DNA of 64,000 nucleotides from JAUUSJ01 sp051880475 (GTDB lineage Bacteria; Bacillota; Clostridia; Lachnospirales; Lachnospiraceae): NCBI GenBank assembly GCA_051880475.1, contig JBJEOA010000065.1:124001-188000 (forward strand). Direction: 5' to 3'. Numbering within the stretch: the first letter of the stretch is position 1; the number at the start of each line of letters is the position of its first letter. Made by a program: the position numbers and the translations under genes. Below the pieces are notes generated by a model, which saw only the letters and a list, made by a program, of their open reading frames with translations, did not search any database and was not told the DNA's origin. Positions 26,263 to 34,103 of this stretch are shown here, in pieces.

Positions 26263-27123
26263 ATGACAAAAAATGAATTGCAAGAGCGCCTTATGTCCGT
26301 AATTGTAGAGTATATGGCAGACGAGATAATTAGACGATATGTAGTTCAGTGTAAAAAAGCTCTTGTTTTGTATTCAGGAGCATTGCTCGGTTTTCAAGAT
26401 GCAATGGAAGGTCTAAAAAGTCTAAAAGAGCAGGGATGGAAACTGACAGTTGCAATGAGTCAAAGTGCAGCAGAGATTATTACGAAGGAGCGTATCGAAA
26501 AAGAACTTGCGCCTGAAGCGATTGTTACAGAGGGAAGTCCAGTAGATTATAGAAAGTTGGTAGATGAAAATAATTTCGTTTTAATTCCTAGTTTATCCAT
26601 AAATACAACTGCAAAAGTTGTAAATTGCATTAGTGATAATTTATTAACCAGAATTATTTCCCGTTCTATGATTGTTGGAAAGCCTATAATTGCTTCCATA
26701 GATGGTTGTTGTCCAGATAATGAGCAAAGAGCCAGTATGGGATTTCATGTGACAGAAGCTTATAAAGTAAAACTGAGAAGCAATTTGGAAGATCTTAGAA
26801 GCTTTGGGGTTATTTTAACCACTTCTAAGAATCTAGCTCATAAGGCAAATAAAGTATTTGATAGTAAGTATAGTTTTTCTAATGATTATAAGACTGAGAC
26901 AAAAAAGGCACCAGAACAAGCAACGAAAAATATTGCCTGTGATTGTGGTGTGAAAACTCAGACGGAAAATCAGATGGTAAAACTAGATAAAAATATTATT
27001 AGTAAGAGTGATATTGTGATAAATCAGCGATACAAGACAATTATTGTAAAGAAGGGTGCGTTAGTGACGGCACTTGCAAAAGATGAAGCGTATAAGAGAG
27101 GAATCACAATTATAATGGAATAG
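26263..27123 (+). CDS. BMC-associated flavoprotein-like protein with a PduM-like C-terminus
   Basis: The 286-residue protein begins with a short helix (ELQERLMSVIVEYMADEI). A Rossmann-like flavoprotein domain follows (about 30-190; KALVLYSGALLGF, LTVAMSQSAAEI, VLIPSLSINTTAKV). After a Cys-containing linker (ACDCG) comes a C-terminal segment, about 245-286, with the pattern ISKSDI..IIVKKGALVTALAKDEA. That C-terminus resembles enterobacterial PduM, which is needed for proper BMC assembly, but PduM is much shorter. Homologous flavoproteins are known in clostridial PDU and EUT loci without assigned function. The ligand and reaction are unknown. Confidence 0.7.
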   Translation: MTKNELQERLMSVIVEYMADEIIRRYVVQCKKALVLYSGALLGFQDAMEGLKSLKEQGWKLTVAMSQSAAEIITKERIEKELAPEAIVTEGSPVDYRKLVDENNFVLIPSLSINTTAKVVNCISDNLLTRIISRSMIVGKPIIASIDGCCPDNEQRASMGFHVTEAYKVKLRSNLEDLRSFGVILTTSKNLAHKANKVFDSKYSFSNDYKTETKKAPEQATKNIACDCGVKTQTENQMVKLDKNIISKSDIVINQRYKTIIVKKGALVTALAKDEAYKRGITIIME

Positions 27124-27180
27124 GGAATATCTCTATTCTCTCGTTCTTAGCACAGCGGTTATGCTTATAGGAGGTAAAAG

Positions 27181-27456
27181 ATGTATTTAGCAAAAGTAAG
27201 AGGTACAGTTGTTTCCACAATGAAGGCGGCGAGTCTTACAGGGTGTAAACTACTCATCATCGAAAAATTAAATGAAGATTTAACATCCAAAGGCACAACT
27301 GAAATTGCAGTAGATGCAGTTGGTGCTGGAGACGGAGAGATTGTACTTGTCTCTAGAGGTAGCTCAGCGAGATATATTTTCTCGGATAAGGGCTCACCGA
27401 TTGACGCGGCAATTGTCGGTATTGTTGACACGGTAGAAGTAACACCATCAAGATAG
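27181..27456 (+). CDS. pduN: BMC vertex protein PduN (EutN/CcmL family)
   Basis: The 91-residue BMC-P protein forms pentamers that cap the shell vertices. It has the family pattern MYLAKVRGTVVST at the start, VDAVGAGDGEIVLV in the middle and PIDAAIVGIVDTVEV at the end. AGGAGG lies just upstream. It is the only pentamer gene in the locus, so closure of the shell should depend on it. Confidence 0.94.
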   Translation: MYLAKVRGTVVSTMKAASLTGCKLLIIEKLNEDLTSKGTTEIAVDAVGAGDGEIVLVSRGSSARYIFSDKGSPIDAAIVGIVDTVEVTPSR

Positions 27457-27468
27457 GATGTGAGAGCG

Positions 27469-28476
27469 TTGGCGAATATTTATACAAAGACTGGCGATAA
27501 GGGCCAGACGGGTTTGTATGGTGGCTCTAGAATAGATAAAGATAGTCTTAGGGTGGAATGTTACGGAACCTTAGACGAAGCGATTTCTATGTTGGGTTTA
27601 GCCTATACGCAGACTCAAACCCCTGAAATAAAAGAATATATTCATCATATCCAAGAGAGAATGTTTCAAGCTGGGGCAGAACTTGCCAGTGATGAGCGTG
27701 GCATGGATATGCTAAAAGATAAAATTAGTGAAGCTGATGTGAAATATTTAGAGGATATCATTGATGAATGTACAGCTGTAGTTGGATTACAGCGTGAGTT
27801 CGTTGTCCCAGGAGTTAATCCTTCTTCGGCGGCACTTCATGTAGCGAGAACAGTGGTAAGACGAGCAGAGCGTAATATTGTGGCATTAAAGAGAACGGAA
27901 AAGGTTCGAGAACTGCTACAAAAATATATCAATCGTCTATCTGATGCTTGCTATGCGATGGCAAGGCTAGAAGAGACATATAAGCAAATGAGTGATTTAA
28001 AAGCTCTAGTGCAAAAAATTGTGAGAGAGCAGCTTGATTTGCAAAAAAAGGAGGAATACGAGATGGATATGACATTGGAATCTATGAAGCAGATGTCATT
28101 ATACGTTGAAGAGAAAGCAAAGGAAATGGGTGTTCCTGTCGTATTTTCAGCGGTAGACGCAGGAGGAAATCCAATTTTACTACACCGCATGGAAGATTCC
28201 TTATTGGCCAGCATTAAAATCTCCATGGATAAGGCATATACTTCTTGTATTTTGAAATTGCCAACATGTGATCTTGCACAGGCGGCAACTCCAGGAGCAG
28301 GATTATACGGAATTCAAAATTTATGTGATGGAAGAATTGTTGTATTTGGCGGTGGATATCCAATCAAAAAGGACGGTAAAATAATCGGAGCGATTGGTGT
28401 CAGCGGTGGAACTGCACAGGAAGATATGGCAATTGCGACATATGCATTAGAAAAAATGCAAGGAGGAAGTAAATAA
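27469..28476 (+). CDS. pduO: ATP:cob(I)alamin adenosyltransferase PduO with C-terminal GlcG/HbpS domain
   Basis: The N-terminal half (about 1-185) is the PduO-type adenosyltransferase (IYTKTGDKGQTGLYGG for ATP, FVVPGVNPSSAALHVARTVV) that makes the coenzyme of the dehydratase. The C-terminal 137 residues form a GlcG/HbpS-like domain (PGAGLYGI, VFGGGYPI, IGAIGVSGG) that binds haem or cobalamin in some PduO proteins. TTG 27469 is favoured because AGGATG precedes it, with GTG 27460 as the alternative. A perfect internal ribosome site precedes ATG 28063 in frame, so the C-terminal domain may also be made separately. It overlaps pduP by one base. Confidence 0.92.
   Translation: MANIYTKTGDKGQTGLYGGSRIDKDSLRVECYGTLDEAISMLGLAYTQTQTPEIKEYIHHIQERMFQAGAELASDERGMDMLKDKISEADVKYLEDIIDECTAVVGLQREFVVPGVNPSSAALHVARTVVRRAERNIVALKRTEKVRELLQKYINRLSDACYAMARLEETYKQMSDLKALVQKIVREQLDLQKKEEYEMDMTLESMKQMSLYVEEKAKEMGVPVVFSAVDAGGNPILLHRMEDSLLASIKISMDKAYTSCILKLPTCDLAQAATPGAGLYGIQNLCDGRIVVFGGGYPIKKDGKIIGAIGVSGGTAQEDMAIATYALEKMQGGSK
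28046..28065 (+). promoter_or_regulatory. Internal ribosome-binding site and start within pduO
   Basis: AAAAGGAGG (28046-28054 region) lies about nine bases before the in-frame ATG 28063. Translation from here would give a 137-residue protein that is exactly the GlcG/HbpS domain. Confidence 0.6.
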
Positions 28477-29882
28477 TGAATGTAGATGTAGCTTTAATTG
28501 AAAAATTAGTCAAAAAAGTTTTAGACGGCGTTGATGCAGCATCTTGCACTACAGAAGATGAATATACATATGGTATTTTCGATAGTATGGATGAAGCTAT
28601 TACGGCATCTGAGATTGCACAAAAACAGTACATGAAATGTTCTATGGCAGACCGCCAAAAATATGTGAACGGAATTAGAGAAGTTATTTGTAAGAAAGAA
28701 AATTTAGAGTTAATCTCTAAATTAGCAGTAGAAGAAACAGCAATGGGTGGTTATGAGTATAAATTAATCAAGAACCGTTTAGCAGCTGAGAAATCTCCTG
28801 GAATCGAAGATTTAGTGACAGAAGCTATGACAGGTGATGGCGGTTTAACATTAGTTGAGTACTGTCCATTTGGTGTAATTGGTGCTATCGCTCCTACGAC
28901 AAACCCTACAGAGACAATTATTTGTAATTCTATTGGTATGTTGGCAGGTGGAAACTCTGTAGTATTTAGTCCTCATCCACGTTCAAAAAATGTATCTATT
29001 ATCACAATCAAAATGATTAATAGAAAGTTAGAAGAGCTTGGAGCTCCTAGAAACTTAGTAGTTACTGTAAAAGAGCCTTCCATTGAAAATACAAATATTA
29101 TGATGCAACATCCAAAGGTAAGAATGTTAGTTGCCACAGGTGGTCCTGGAATTGTTCACACTGTAATGTCCTCAGGAAAGAAAGCAATCGGTGCTGGTGC
29201 TGGTAATCCTCCGGTAGTAGTAGATGAGACAGCTGATATCGAGAAAGCAGCAGTTGATATTATCAATGGATGTAGCTTTGACAATAATCTTCCATGTATC
29301 GCTGAGAAGGAAATCATCGCTGTAGACCAGATCGCAGATTACTTAATGTTCAATATGAAAAATTGTGGTGGATATGAAGTAAAAGATCAAGAAATTATCG
29401 ATAAATTAGTGAAGTTAGTAATTAACGATAAGGGCGGCCCTAACGTAAACTTCGTTGGAAAGAGCGCTCAGTACATCTTAGATAAAGTTGGAATTCAAGT
29501 AGGAAAAGATGTAAAAGTTATCGTAATGGAAACGGAGAAAGATCATCCATTTGTTCAAAAAGAACTTATGATGCCTATCTTACCTATGGTTCGTGTAGCT
29601 AATGTTGATGAGGCAATTGACTTTGCAGTAGAAGTAGAGCATGGCAATAGGCATACAGCTATGATGCACTCTAAAAATGTTGATAAATTAACTCAGATGG
29701 CGAAAGCAATTCAGACAACAATTTTCGTTAAAAATGCTCCATCTTACGCAGGAATTGGTGTAGGTGGAGAGGGATATACAACATTTACTATTGCTGGACC
29801 TACAGGAGAGGGATTGACATCCGCTAAATCCTTCTGCCGTAAGAGAAGATGCGTATTATCCGATGGATTTCATATCAGATAA
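28476..29882 (+). CDS. pduP: CoA-acylating propionaldehyde dehydrogenase
   Basis: The 468-residue enzyme oxidises propionaldehyde to propionyl-CoA with NAD+ and CoA inside the shell. The catalytic Cys274 lies in NNLPCIAEKE, and GAIAPTTNPTE and ATGGPGIV mark the aldehyde dehydrogenase fold. Residues 1-20 (ALIEKLVKKVLDGV) form an amphipathic encapsulation helix like the well-studied PduP signal. It overlaps pduO by one base (TAATG) and is probably coupled to it. EutE-type acetaldehyde dehydrogenases are close relatives, so the operon context decides. Confidence 0.95.
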   Translation: MNVDVALIEKLVKKVLDGVDAASCTTEDEYTYGIFDSMDEAITASEIAQKQYMKCSMADRQKYVNGIREVICKKENLELISKLAVEETAMGGYEYKLIKNRLAAEKSPGIEDLVTEAMTGDGGLTLVEYCPFGVIGAIAPTTNPTETIICNSIGMLAGGNSVVFSPHPRSKNVSIITIKMINRKLEELGAPRNLVVTVKEPSIENTNIMMQHPKVRMLVATGGPGIVHTVMSSGKKAIGAGAGNPPVVVDETADIEKAAVDIINGCSFDNNLPCIAEKEIIAVDQIADYLMFNMKNCGGYEVKDQEIIDKLVKLVINDKGGPNVNFVGKSAQYILDKVGIQVGKDVKVIVMETEKDHPFVQKELMMPILPMVRVANVDEAIDFAVEVEHGNRHTAMMHSKNVDKLTQMAKAIQTTIFVKNAPSYAGIGVGGEGYTTFTIAGPTGEGLTSAKSFCRKRRCVLSDGFHIR

Positions 29883-29895
29883 GAGGTGAATCATA

Positions 29896-31221
29896 ATGGA
29901 AAAAAACCTGAACGACATTATCGCTGCAGCAGGTATTGTTGGAGCTGGTGGAGCTGGATTTCCAACTCATGTAAAAATGAACGCGAAGGCAGAGTACGTT
30001 ATTATTAACGGTGCTGAGTGTGAGCCTTTACTTCGAGTAGACCAGCAATTGATGGCTGTCGAGTCAAAGAAAATTTTGGATGCTCTTGCACTTGTAAAAG
30101 AGCATGTAGGAGCAAAATATGGTGTTGTAGCCCTAAAAGGCAAATACCATGATGCGATTGATAATTTTAATAAAATTATTAGTGGATATGAAGGCTTAAG
30201 CCTTCATATCTTGGATAACTTCTATCCAGCAGGTGATGAGCAAATTACAGTTTATGAGGTGACAGGACGAATTGTTCCAGAAGGCGGTATTCCACTAAAA
30301 TGTGGTGTTATCGTATCTAATGTTGAGACAATGCTTAATATTTATAATGCATATTATGAGGATAAGCCAGTCACAGATTCTTATGTTACTATTACTGGAG
30401 AGGTTAAGAATAAAATAACTGTGAAACTGCCTATTGGAATTACAGTAAAAGAAGCAATTGATTTAGCTGGGGGAGTGACAACAGACGGAGATTATGTTAT
30501 AATTAATGGAGGACCTATGATGGGAAAACATGTATCTCCAGACTCTAAAATCACAAAAACAACGAAGGGATTAATCGTTTTACCAGCAAATCATAGATTG
30601 ATTCAGGACGTGAAAAAAGATGTCTCAAATATGCTTAGAGAGGCAAAGACAGCTTGTATGCATTGTAGTTTATGTACAGAAGTATGTCCAAGAAATTTGA
30701 TTGGTCATAGTATCGCACCGAATAAGACTATTCGTCTTGCAAGTTATGGTAGTATGTGTGATAGTAAAACATCACCAATGATAGCATTTTTATGCTCTGA
30801 GTGTCGCTTATGCCAGTACGCATGTGTGATGGATCTTCAGCCTTGGAAGATTAATCATCAATTAAAAGGCATTATGGCACAAAATGGCATTAAAAATACA
30901 CTGAACAACGCACCTGATAGGGTACATCCTGCTAGAGAATACCGTAAATATCCTGTCACGAAGCTTGTTCGTCAACTGGGCCTTACAAAATATGATGTAA
31001 AAGCTCCGTTACAAGAAGTCAAAATTGACTTTAAGAGTGTAACCATTCCTTTAGGACAACATATCGGCGCACCTGCAGTGCCATGTGTGAAGGTTGGAGA
31101 TAGCGTAAAAAGAGGAGATGTAATCGCTAAACCAGCCGAAGGAAAGTTAGGCAGCAGCATTCATGCTAGTATCTCTGGTGTTATCAAGGAGATCGAAAAT
31201 GGACACATTACAATAGGATAG
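29896..31221 (+). CDS. pduS: Cobalamin reductase / RnfC-like electron-transfer protein PduS
   Basis: The 441-residue protein has the RnfC-like glycine-rich flavin/NADH loop GIVGAGGAGFPTHVK near the N-terminus, an SLBB-type segment, and two [4Fe-4S] motifs, CMHCSLCTEVCP and CSECRLCQYAC (about 252-315). A C-terminal barrel-sandwich segment ends the protein. In Salmonella, PduS reduces cob(III)alamin to cob(I)alamin for PduO and is bound near PduT. Only 13 bases separate it from pduP. Interaction with the membrane protein encoded next is possible but not shown. Confidence 0.94.
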   Translation: MEKNLNDIIAAAGIVGAGGAGFPTHVKMNAKAEYVIINGAECEPLLRVDQQLMAVESKKILDALALVKEHVGAKYGVVALKGKYHDAIDNFNKIISGYEGLSLHILDNFYPAGDEQITVYEVTGRIVPEGGIPLKCGVIVSNVETMLNIYNAYYEDKPVTDSYVTITGEVKNKITVKLPIGITVKEAIDLAGGVTTDGDYVIINGGPMMGKHVSPDSKITKTTKGLIVLPANHRLIQDVKKDVSNMLREAKTACMHCSLCTEVCPRNLIGHSIAPNKTIRLASYGSMCDSKTSPMIAFLCSECRLCQYACVMDLQPWKINHQLKGIMAQNGIKNTLNNAPDRVHPAREYRKYPVTKLVRQLGLTKYDVKAPLQEVKIDFKSVTIPLGQHIGAPAVPCVKVGDSVKRGDVIAKPAEGKLGSSIHASISGVIKEIENGHITIG

Positions 31222-31232
31222 GAGAGATGATT

Positions 31233-32141
31233 ATGGATATTTTTGGTGGATTACTTGCGGCTTTTGGTGGTGGAATATTTGGAGCAGCTTTGGGTGCAGT
31301 TCCAGCATTCGTTATGACAGGTGTTATTGCAACTATTGGAGCAATTTTATCTATGGCGGGAGTAGCAGCTGGTGGTGTTGCAGTTAACCAAATTGCATTC
31401 GGTTCTTTCTTTGGACCTCACGTAGCATTTGCAGGCGGTGTGGCAGCAGCAGCATTTGCAGCAAACAAAAAAGGTAAACTTGGTTCAGGTACAGACGTTG
31501 TTTCCCCATTAAACGGACTTGCAGACGCTTCTGTAATTTTAGTAGGTGGAGTTTTTGGTGTAGGTGGTTATTTAGTAAACTACTTATATGGAACAGTTAT
31601 TGGATTAAAGACAGATACTGTTGCTATGACAGTTGCTACTATGGGTATCATTACAAGACTTGTATTAGCAAATAAAGGTCTTATCGGAAAATATGAAGGA
31701 AAAGAGCCAAGAACATGGATTAATGGTAAAGCATTATCATATAATATTTTATTTGGTCTTGGATTAGGTGTATTAGTAGGTGGAATTGGTTCTCAATTAG
31801 CTTCTAATCCAGATATTCTTGGCGATGTAGCTTTAGCAGGCAACTTCCCTGTAATTTGTTTTGGTATCGCAGCAATTACATTATTCTTTGCATGTATGGG
31901 ATTGGCAGGTCCAACAACTCACCATATCGTATTGCCAGCAGCAAATGCAGCAGTACTTTGTACATTAAAGACAGGCAATGCTACAATGGGATTTGCTATG
32001 GGAATTTTATTCGGTGTTATCACATCCGTTCTTGGTGATTTCATGGGTAATGCATTTAACAGTCACTGTGATTCTCATATTGACCCACCAGCAATGACAA
32101 TCTTTACAACTACATTTGTTATTATGGCTCTTTGGGGCTAA
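31233..32141 (+). CDS. Polytopic membrane protein of unknown function between pduS and pduT
   Basis: About 302 residues with nine or so hydrophobic Gly/Ala-rich helices, and no family I recognise. Polar motifs inside the membrane parts stand out: FFGPHVAF near residue 58, AGPTTHHIVLPAANAAV near 225, and NSHCDSHIDPP near 280. The stretch FGPHVAFAGGVAAAAFA and the later GPTTHHIVLPAANAAVLC look like an internal duplication, as in transporters. ATG 31233 has AGGAGA seven bases upstream; ATG 31227 is too close. It could be a diol or propanol channel replacing PduF, or a membrane anchor or electron partner of PduS. All of this is inference. Confidence 0.8.
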   Translation: MDIFGGLLAAFGGGIFGAALGAVPAFVMTGVIATIGAILSMAGVAAGGVAVNQIAFGSFFGPHVAFAGGVAAAAFAANKKGKLGSGTDVVSPLNGLADASVILVGGVFGVGGYLVNYLYGTVIGLKTDTVAMTVATMGIITRLVLANKGLIGKYEGKEPRTWINGKALSYNILFGLGLGVLVGGIGSQLASNPDILGDVALAGNFPVICFGIAAITLFFACMGLAGPTTHHIVLPAANAAVLCTLKTGNATMGFAMGILFGVITSVLGDFMGNAFNSHCDSHIDPPAMTIFTTTFVIMALWG

Positions 32142-32168
32142 TCGAAGATTTAAGGATGGTGTTACACA

Positions 32169-32720
32169 GTGAAAAAGTCAATTGGATTTGTAGAATTAAA
32201 GAGTATTCCTGTCGGTATTCAAACGGCAGATGAAATGTTAAAAGCAGGAAACGTTGAATTACTATTAGCTACTCCAATTTGTCCTGGTAAATATGTTATC
32301 ATTATTGGAGGAAATACTGGTCCTGTAAAAGCAGCTATGAGCAAGGCAGAGTTAGTTGCAGATGTATATTTAATTGACCAGCATATATTAGATAATATTG
32401 ATGATAGAGTATTGCCAGCTATTTCAGGTGTTACTGAAGTAGGACAAGTTAAGAGTATTGGCTCGATAGAAACTATCTCAGCTTTGACAGCTATTATTGC
32501 AGGAGACATAGCAGTTAAGGCGGCGAAGGTAGATATTGTTGATATTAGAATTGCACGGGGACTTGGAGGTAAAGGATTTTTAATTATCACTGGCGAAGTT
32601 TCCTCCGTAAAATCAGCAATTCAAGCTTGTATGAATAGTATGGGAGTGAGCGGTGAAGTGACAAGTACTTCCGTTATAGCATCTCCACATAAAGATTTAA
32701 TAGCTTCCATATTATCGTAA
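32169..32720 (+). CDS. pduT: Shell protein PduT (tandem BMC, Fe-S site)
   Basis: The 183-residue protein contains two BMC domains (about 1-90 and 95-183) and forms a pseudohexameric trimer. Cys38, in ATPICPGK, sits at the position that holds one [4Fe-4S] cluster in the central pore of known PduT trimers, so electron passage across the shell is expected, probably with PduS. GTG 32169 is the start. It is the last gene of the main operon and is followed by a strong terminator. Confidence 0.92.
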   Translation: MKKSIGFVELKSIPVGIQTADEMLKAGNVELLLATPICPGKYVIIIGGNTGPVKAAMSKAELVADVYLIDQHILDNIDDRVLPAISGVTEVGQVKSIGSIETISALTAIIAGDIAVKAAKVDIVDIRIARGLGGKGFLIITGEVSSVKSAIQACMNSMGVSGEVTSTSVIASPHKDLIASILS

Positions 32721-32742
32721 AGAGAAATTTATAGTTAACTAT

Positions 32743-32796
32743 AAAAAGGATGCTGTATGATAGCTCGTTAGAGTTTATCTACAGCATCCTTTTTAA
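32743..32796. terminator. Terminator ending the main PDU operon
   Basis: AAAAAGGATGCTGTA (32743-32757) and TACAGCATCCTTTTT (32780-32794) form a perfect 15-base-pair stem with A and T runs. It can serve pduT on the plus strand and the glutaredoxin gene on the minus strand. Confidence 0.9.
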
Positions 32797-32820
32797 TGCT
32801 TTAATACTTTATTATATCCG

Positions 32821-33105
32821 TTAAATTCCTAAAAGTTTATTTATGCGGTCTAAGTCAAAGCCAACAATTTCTTCTTTTCCGATGACAGTGACAGGGACAC
32901 CAGTGTAACCTCTCGCCTTCATAAATGCTTTTCCGTCTTTGTCTTCTTTTAAATTAATTTCCTGATAAGAAATATTATGTTTGTCGAGATGTTTCTTCAC
33001 CTGTTTACAGTAGCCACAGGCAGGTAAAGTGTAAATTTTCACTTGATTATTTTCCTCTTTTTTGGAAGTGTCTTTGCCATATAAAATACTATTTAATAAA
33101 CCCAT
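32821..33105 (-). CDS. Glutaredoxin-like protein
   Basis: The 94-residue thioredoxin-fold protein has the redox motif CGYC at residues 30-33, cis-Pro in GVPVTVIG and a GFD end, like NrdH or clostridial glutaredoxins. The first 20 residues are a charged extension. It lies downstream of the peroxiredoxin gene on the same strand, a pairing known from clostridia where the glutaredoxin-like protein reduces the peroxiredoxin. AAAGGAGG precedes the ATG. Confidence 0.88.
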   Translation of the reverse strand: MGLLNSILYGKDTSKKEENNQVKIYTLPACGYCKQVKKHLDKHNISYQEINLKEDKDGKAFMKARGYTGVPVTVIGKEEIVGFDLDRINKLLGI

Positions 33106-33147
33106 ACAATAACATTCCTCCTTTATTTAATAGTTTCATAGCAACTT

Positions 33148-33669
33148 CTATAATAAATCGTCGCCCTCATCCCAGTTTACTGCACAAAGGCCTCCAGTTT
33201 GAAATGCCTTCAATACACGCAAAGTTTCGTCAATACTTCTTCCAACATTTGTATCATGGATAACACTGTAGCGAATGTTTTGGTCAGGGTCGATGATAAA
33301 GAGACCGCGAAGAGCGATACCCTCATCCTCAATTAAAACACCGTAATCTTTTGATACACGCATTGTATTGTCAGAAGCCATAGGGAATTTAATTTGTCCC
33401 AAATCTCCCTCAATCCATGCCTGATGAGAGTACTGACTATCTGTACTAACGGATAGAATATCTGCTTTCAATTCTTGGAATTCCTCATATCTATCACTGA
33501 AGGCAGTAATCTCTGTAGGGCAAATAAAAGTAAAGTCGAGTGGATAGAAAAACATAACAAGCCATTTTCCCTTATAATCATCCAACTTAACTTCGATAAA
33601 ATCTTCCCCGTCTCCTGTGACCGCATTCATCTTAAAATCTGGTGCTTTTTCTCTGACTAATCTTTTCAT
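33148..33669 (-). CDS. Peroxiredoxin, AhpC/typical 2-Cys type
   Basis: The 173-residue peroxiredoxin has the peroxidatic C50 in FTFICPTE and a C-terminal C162 in GGLCAVNW as resolving cysteine. It reduces H2O2 and organic peroxides. The adjacent glutaredoxin-like protein is the probable electron donor, since no AhpF is present. Such protection fits a locus with oxygen-sensitive cobalamin radical and Fe-S proteins, but the genes could simply be neighbours. The promoter and a palindrome lie upstream. Confidence 0.92.
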   Translation of the reverse strand: MKRLVREKAPDFKMNAVTGDGEDFIEVKLDDYKGKWLVMFFYPLDFTFICPTEITAFSDRYEEFQELKADILSVSTDSQYSHQAWIEGDLGQIKFPMASDNTMRVSKDYGVLIEDEGIALRGLFIIDPDQNIRYSVIHDTNVGRSIDETLRVLKAFQTGGLCAVNWDEGDDLL

Positions 33670-33769
33670 CTTTTTATACCTCCTTTAGATTTTTATAATA
33701 AATTTGTATTCCTGATTTCGCAGGATTTACGATAGCTGAAAGCCTGATTATCTCTTGCTTTGCACTTCC

Positions 33770-33785
33770 ATAATAAATTCATTAT
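33770..33785. promoter_or_regulatory. Palindrome overlapping the peroxiredoxin promoter (candidate operator)
   Basis: ATAATAAATTCATTAT is a near-perfect 16-base palindrome (14 of 16 positions symmetric). It overlaps the -10 box at 33781-33786. It differs from the usual PerR box by the width of its centre, so the regulator is unknown. Confidence 0.4.
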
Positions 33786-33809
33786 ATAATAAAAAATTTT
33801 GGAAGTAAA
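33781..33809 (-). promoter_or_regulatory. Promoter of the peroxiredoxin-glutaredoxin operon
   Basis: Reading the minus strand, TTTACT (33809-33804), a 17-base spacer and TATAAT (33786-33781) form a good sigma-A promoter about 112 bases before the ATG. Confidence 0.65.
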
Positions 33810-33865
33810 GAAAAAAAACGAGTTTAAAAACCAAGAAAAAGAAGAAAAAAGAACAAATAAAACCA

Positions 33866-33894
33866 TTGTTTTTATAAATAAATTAGGATATAAT
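33866..33894 (+). promoter_or_regulatory. Promoter of the CPxCFY peptide gene
   Basis: TTGTTT (33866-33871), 17 bases and TATAAT (33889-33894) lie 22 bases before the ATG, immediately ahead of a perfect ribosome-binding site. Confidence 0.7.
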
Positions 33895-33916
33895 TAAAAA
33901 AAAAGGAGGTATTAGT

Positions 33917-34072
33917 ATGGCGGAGGAAAAGAAAACAACAACAGATTGTCCACAATGCTTTTATCAGGAAGAAAAAGAAGAGCAGGCAACAGATTGTCCA
34001 CAGTGCTTCTATCAGGAGGAGAAAGAGGAGCCAAAGACAGATGAGTGCCCTAACTGCTTCTATCGTCCTTAG
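33917..34072 (+). CDS. 51-residue peptide with three CPxCFY repeats
   Basis: A small gene with its own promoter, the site AAAAGGAGGT six bases before ATG, and its own terminator. The product has three copies of a unit: DCPQCFYQEEKEE, DCPQCFYQEEKEE and ECPNCFYRP. Six cysteines in three CPxC pairs and three FY pairs sit in a very acidic background without a signal peptide. CPxC pairs could bind zinc, copper or Fe-S, or act as thiol redox sites. Repeats also resemble those in ribosomally made, modified peptides, but no modifying enzyme is adjacent. I do not recognise the family. It is divergent from the peroxiredoxin operon. Confidence 0.85.
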   Translation: MAEEKKTTTDCPQCFYQEEKEEQATDCPQCFYQEEKEEPKTDECPNCFYRP

Positions 34073-34103
34073 AAATAATTGATGTGCAATATGAATTGAG
34101 CGG

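Noticed and set aside
33917..34072. CPxCFY repeats as part of a CRISPR or DNA repeat array
   Set aside because: The repetition follows the codon frame and third-base changes keep the amino acids, so it is a repeat of the protein.
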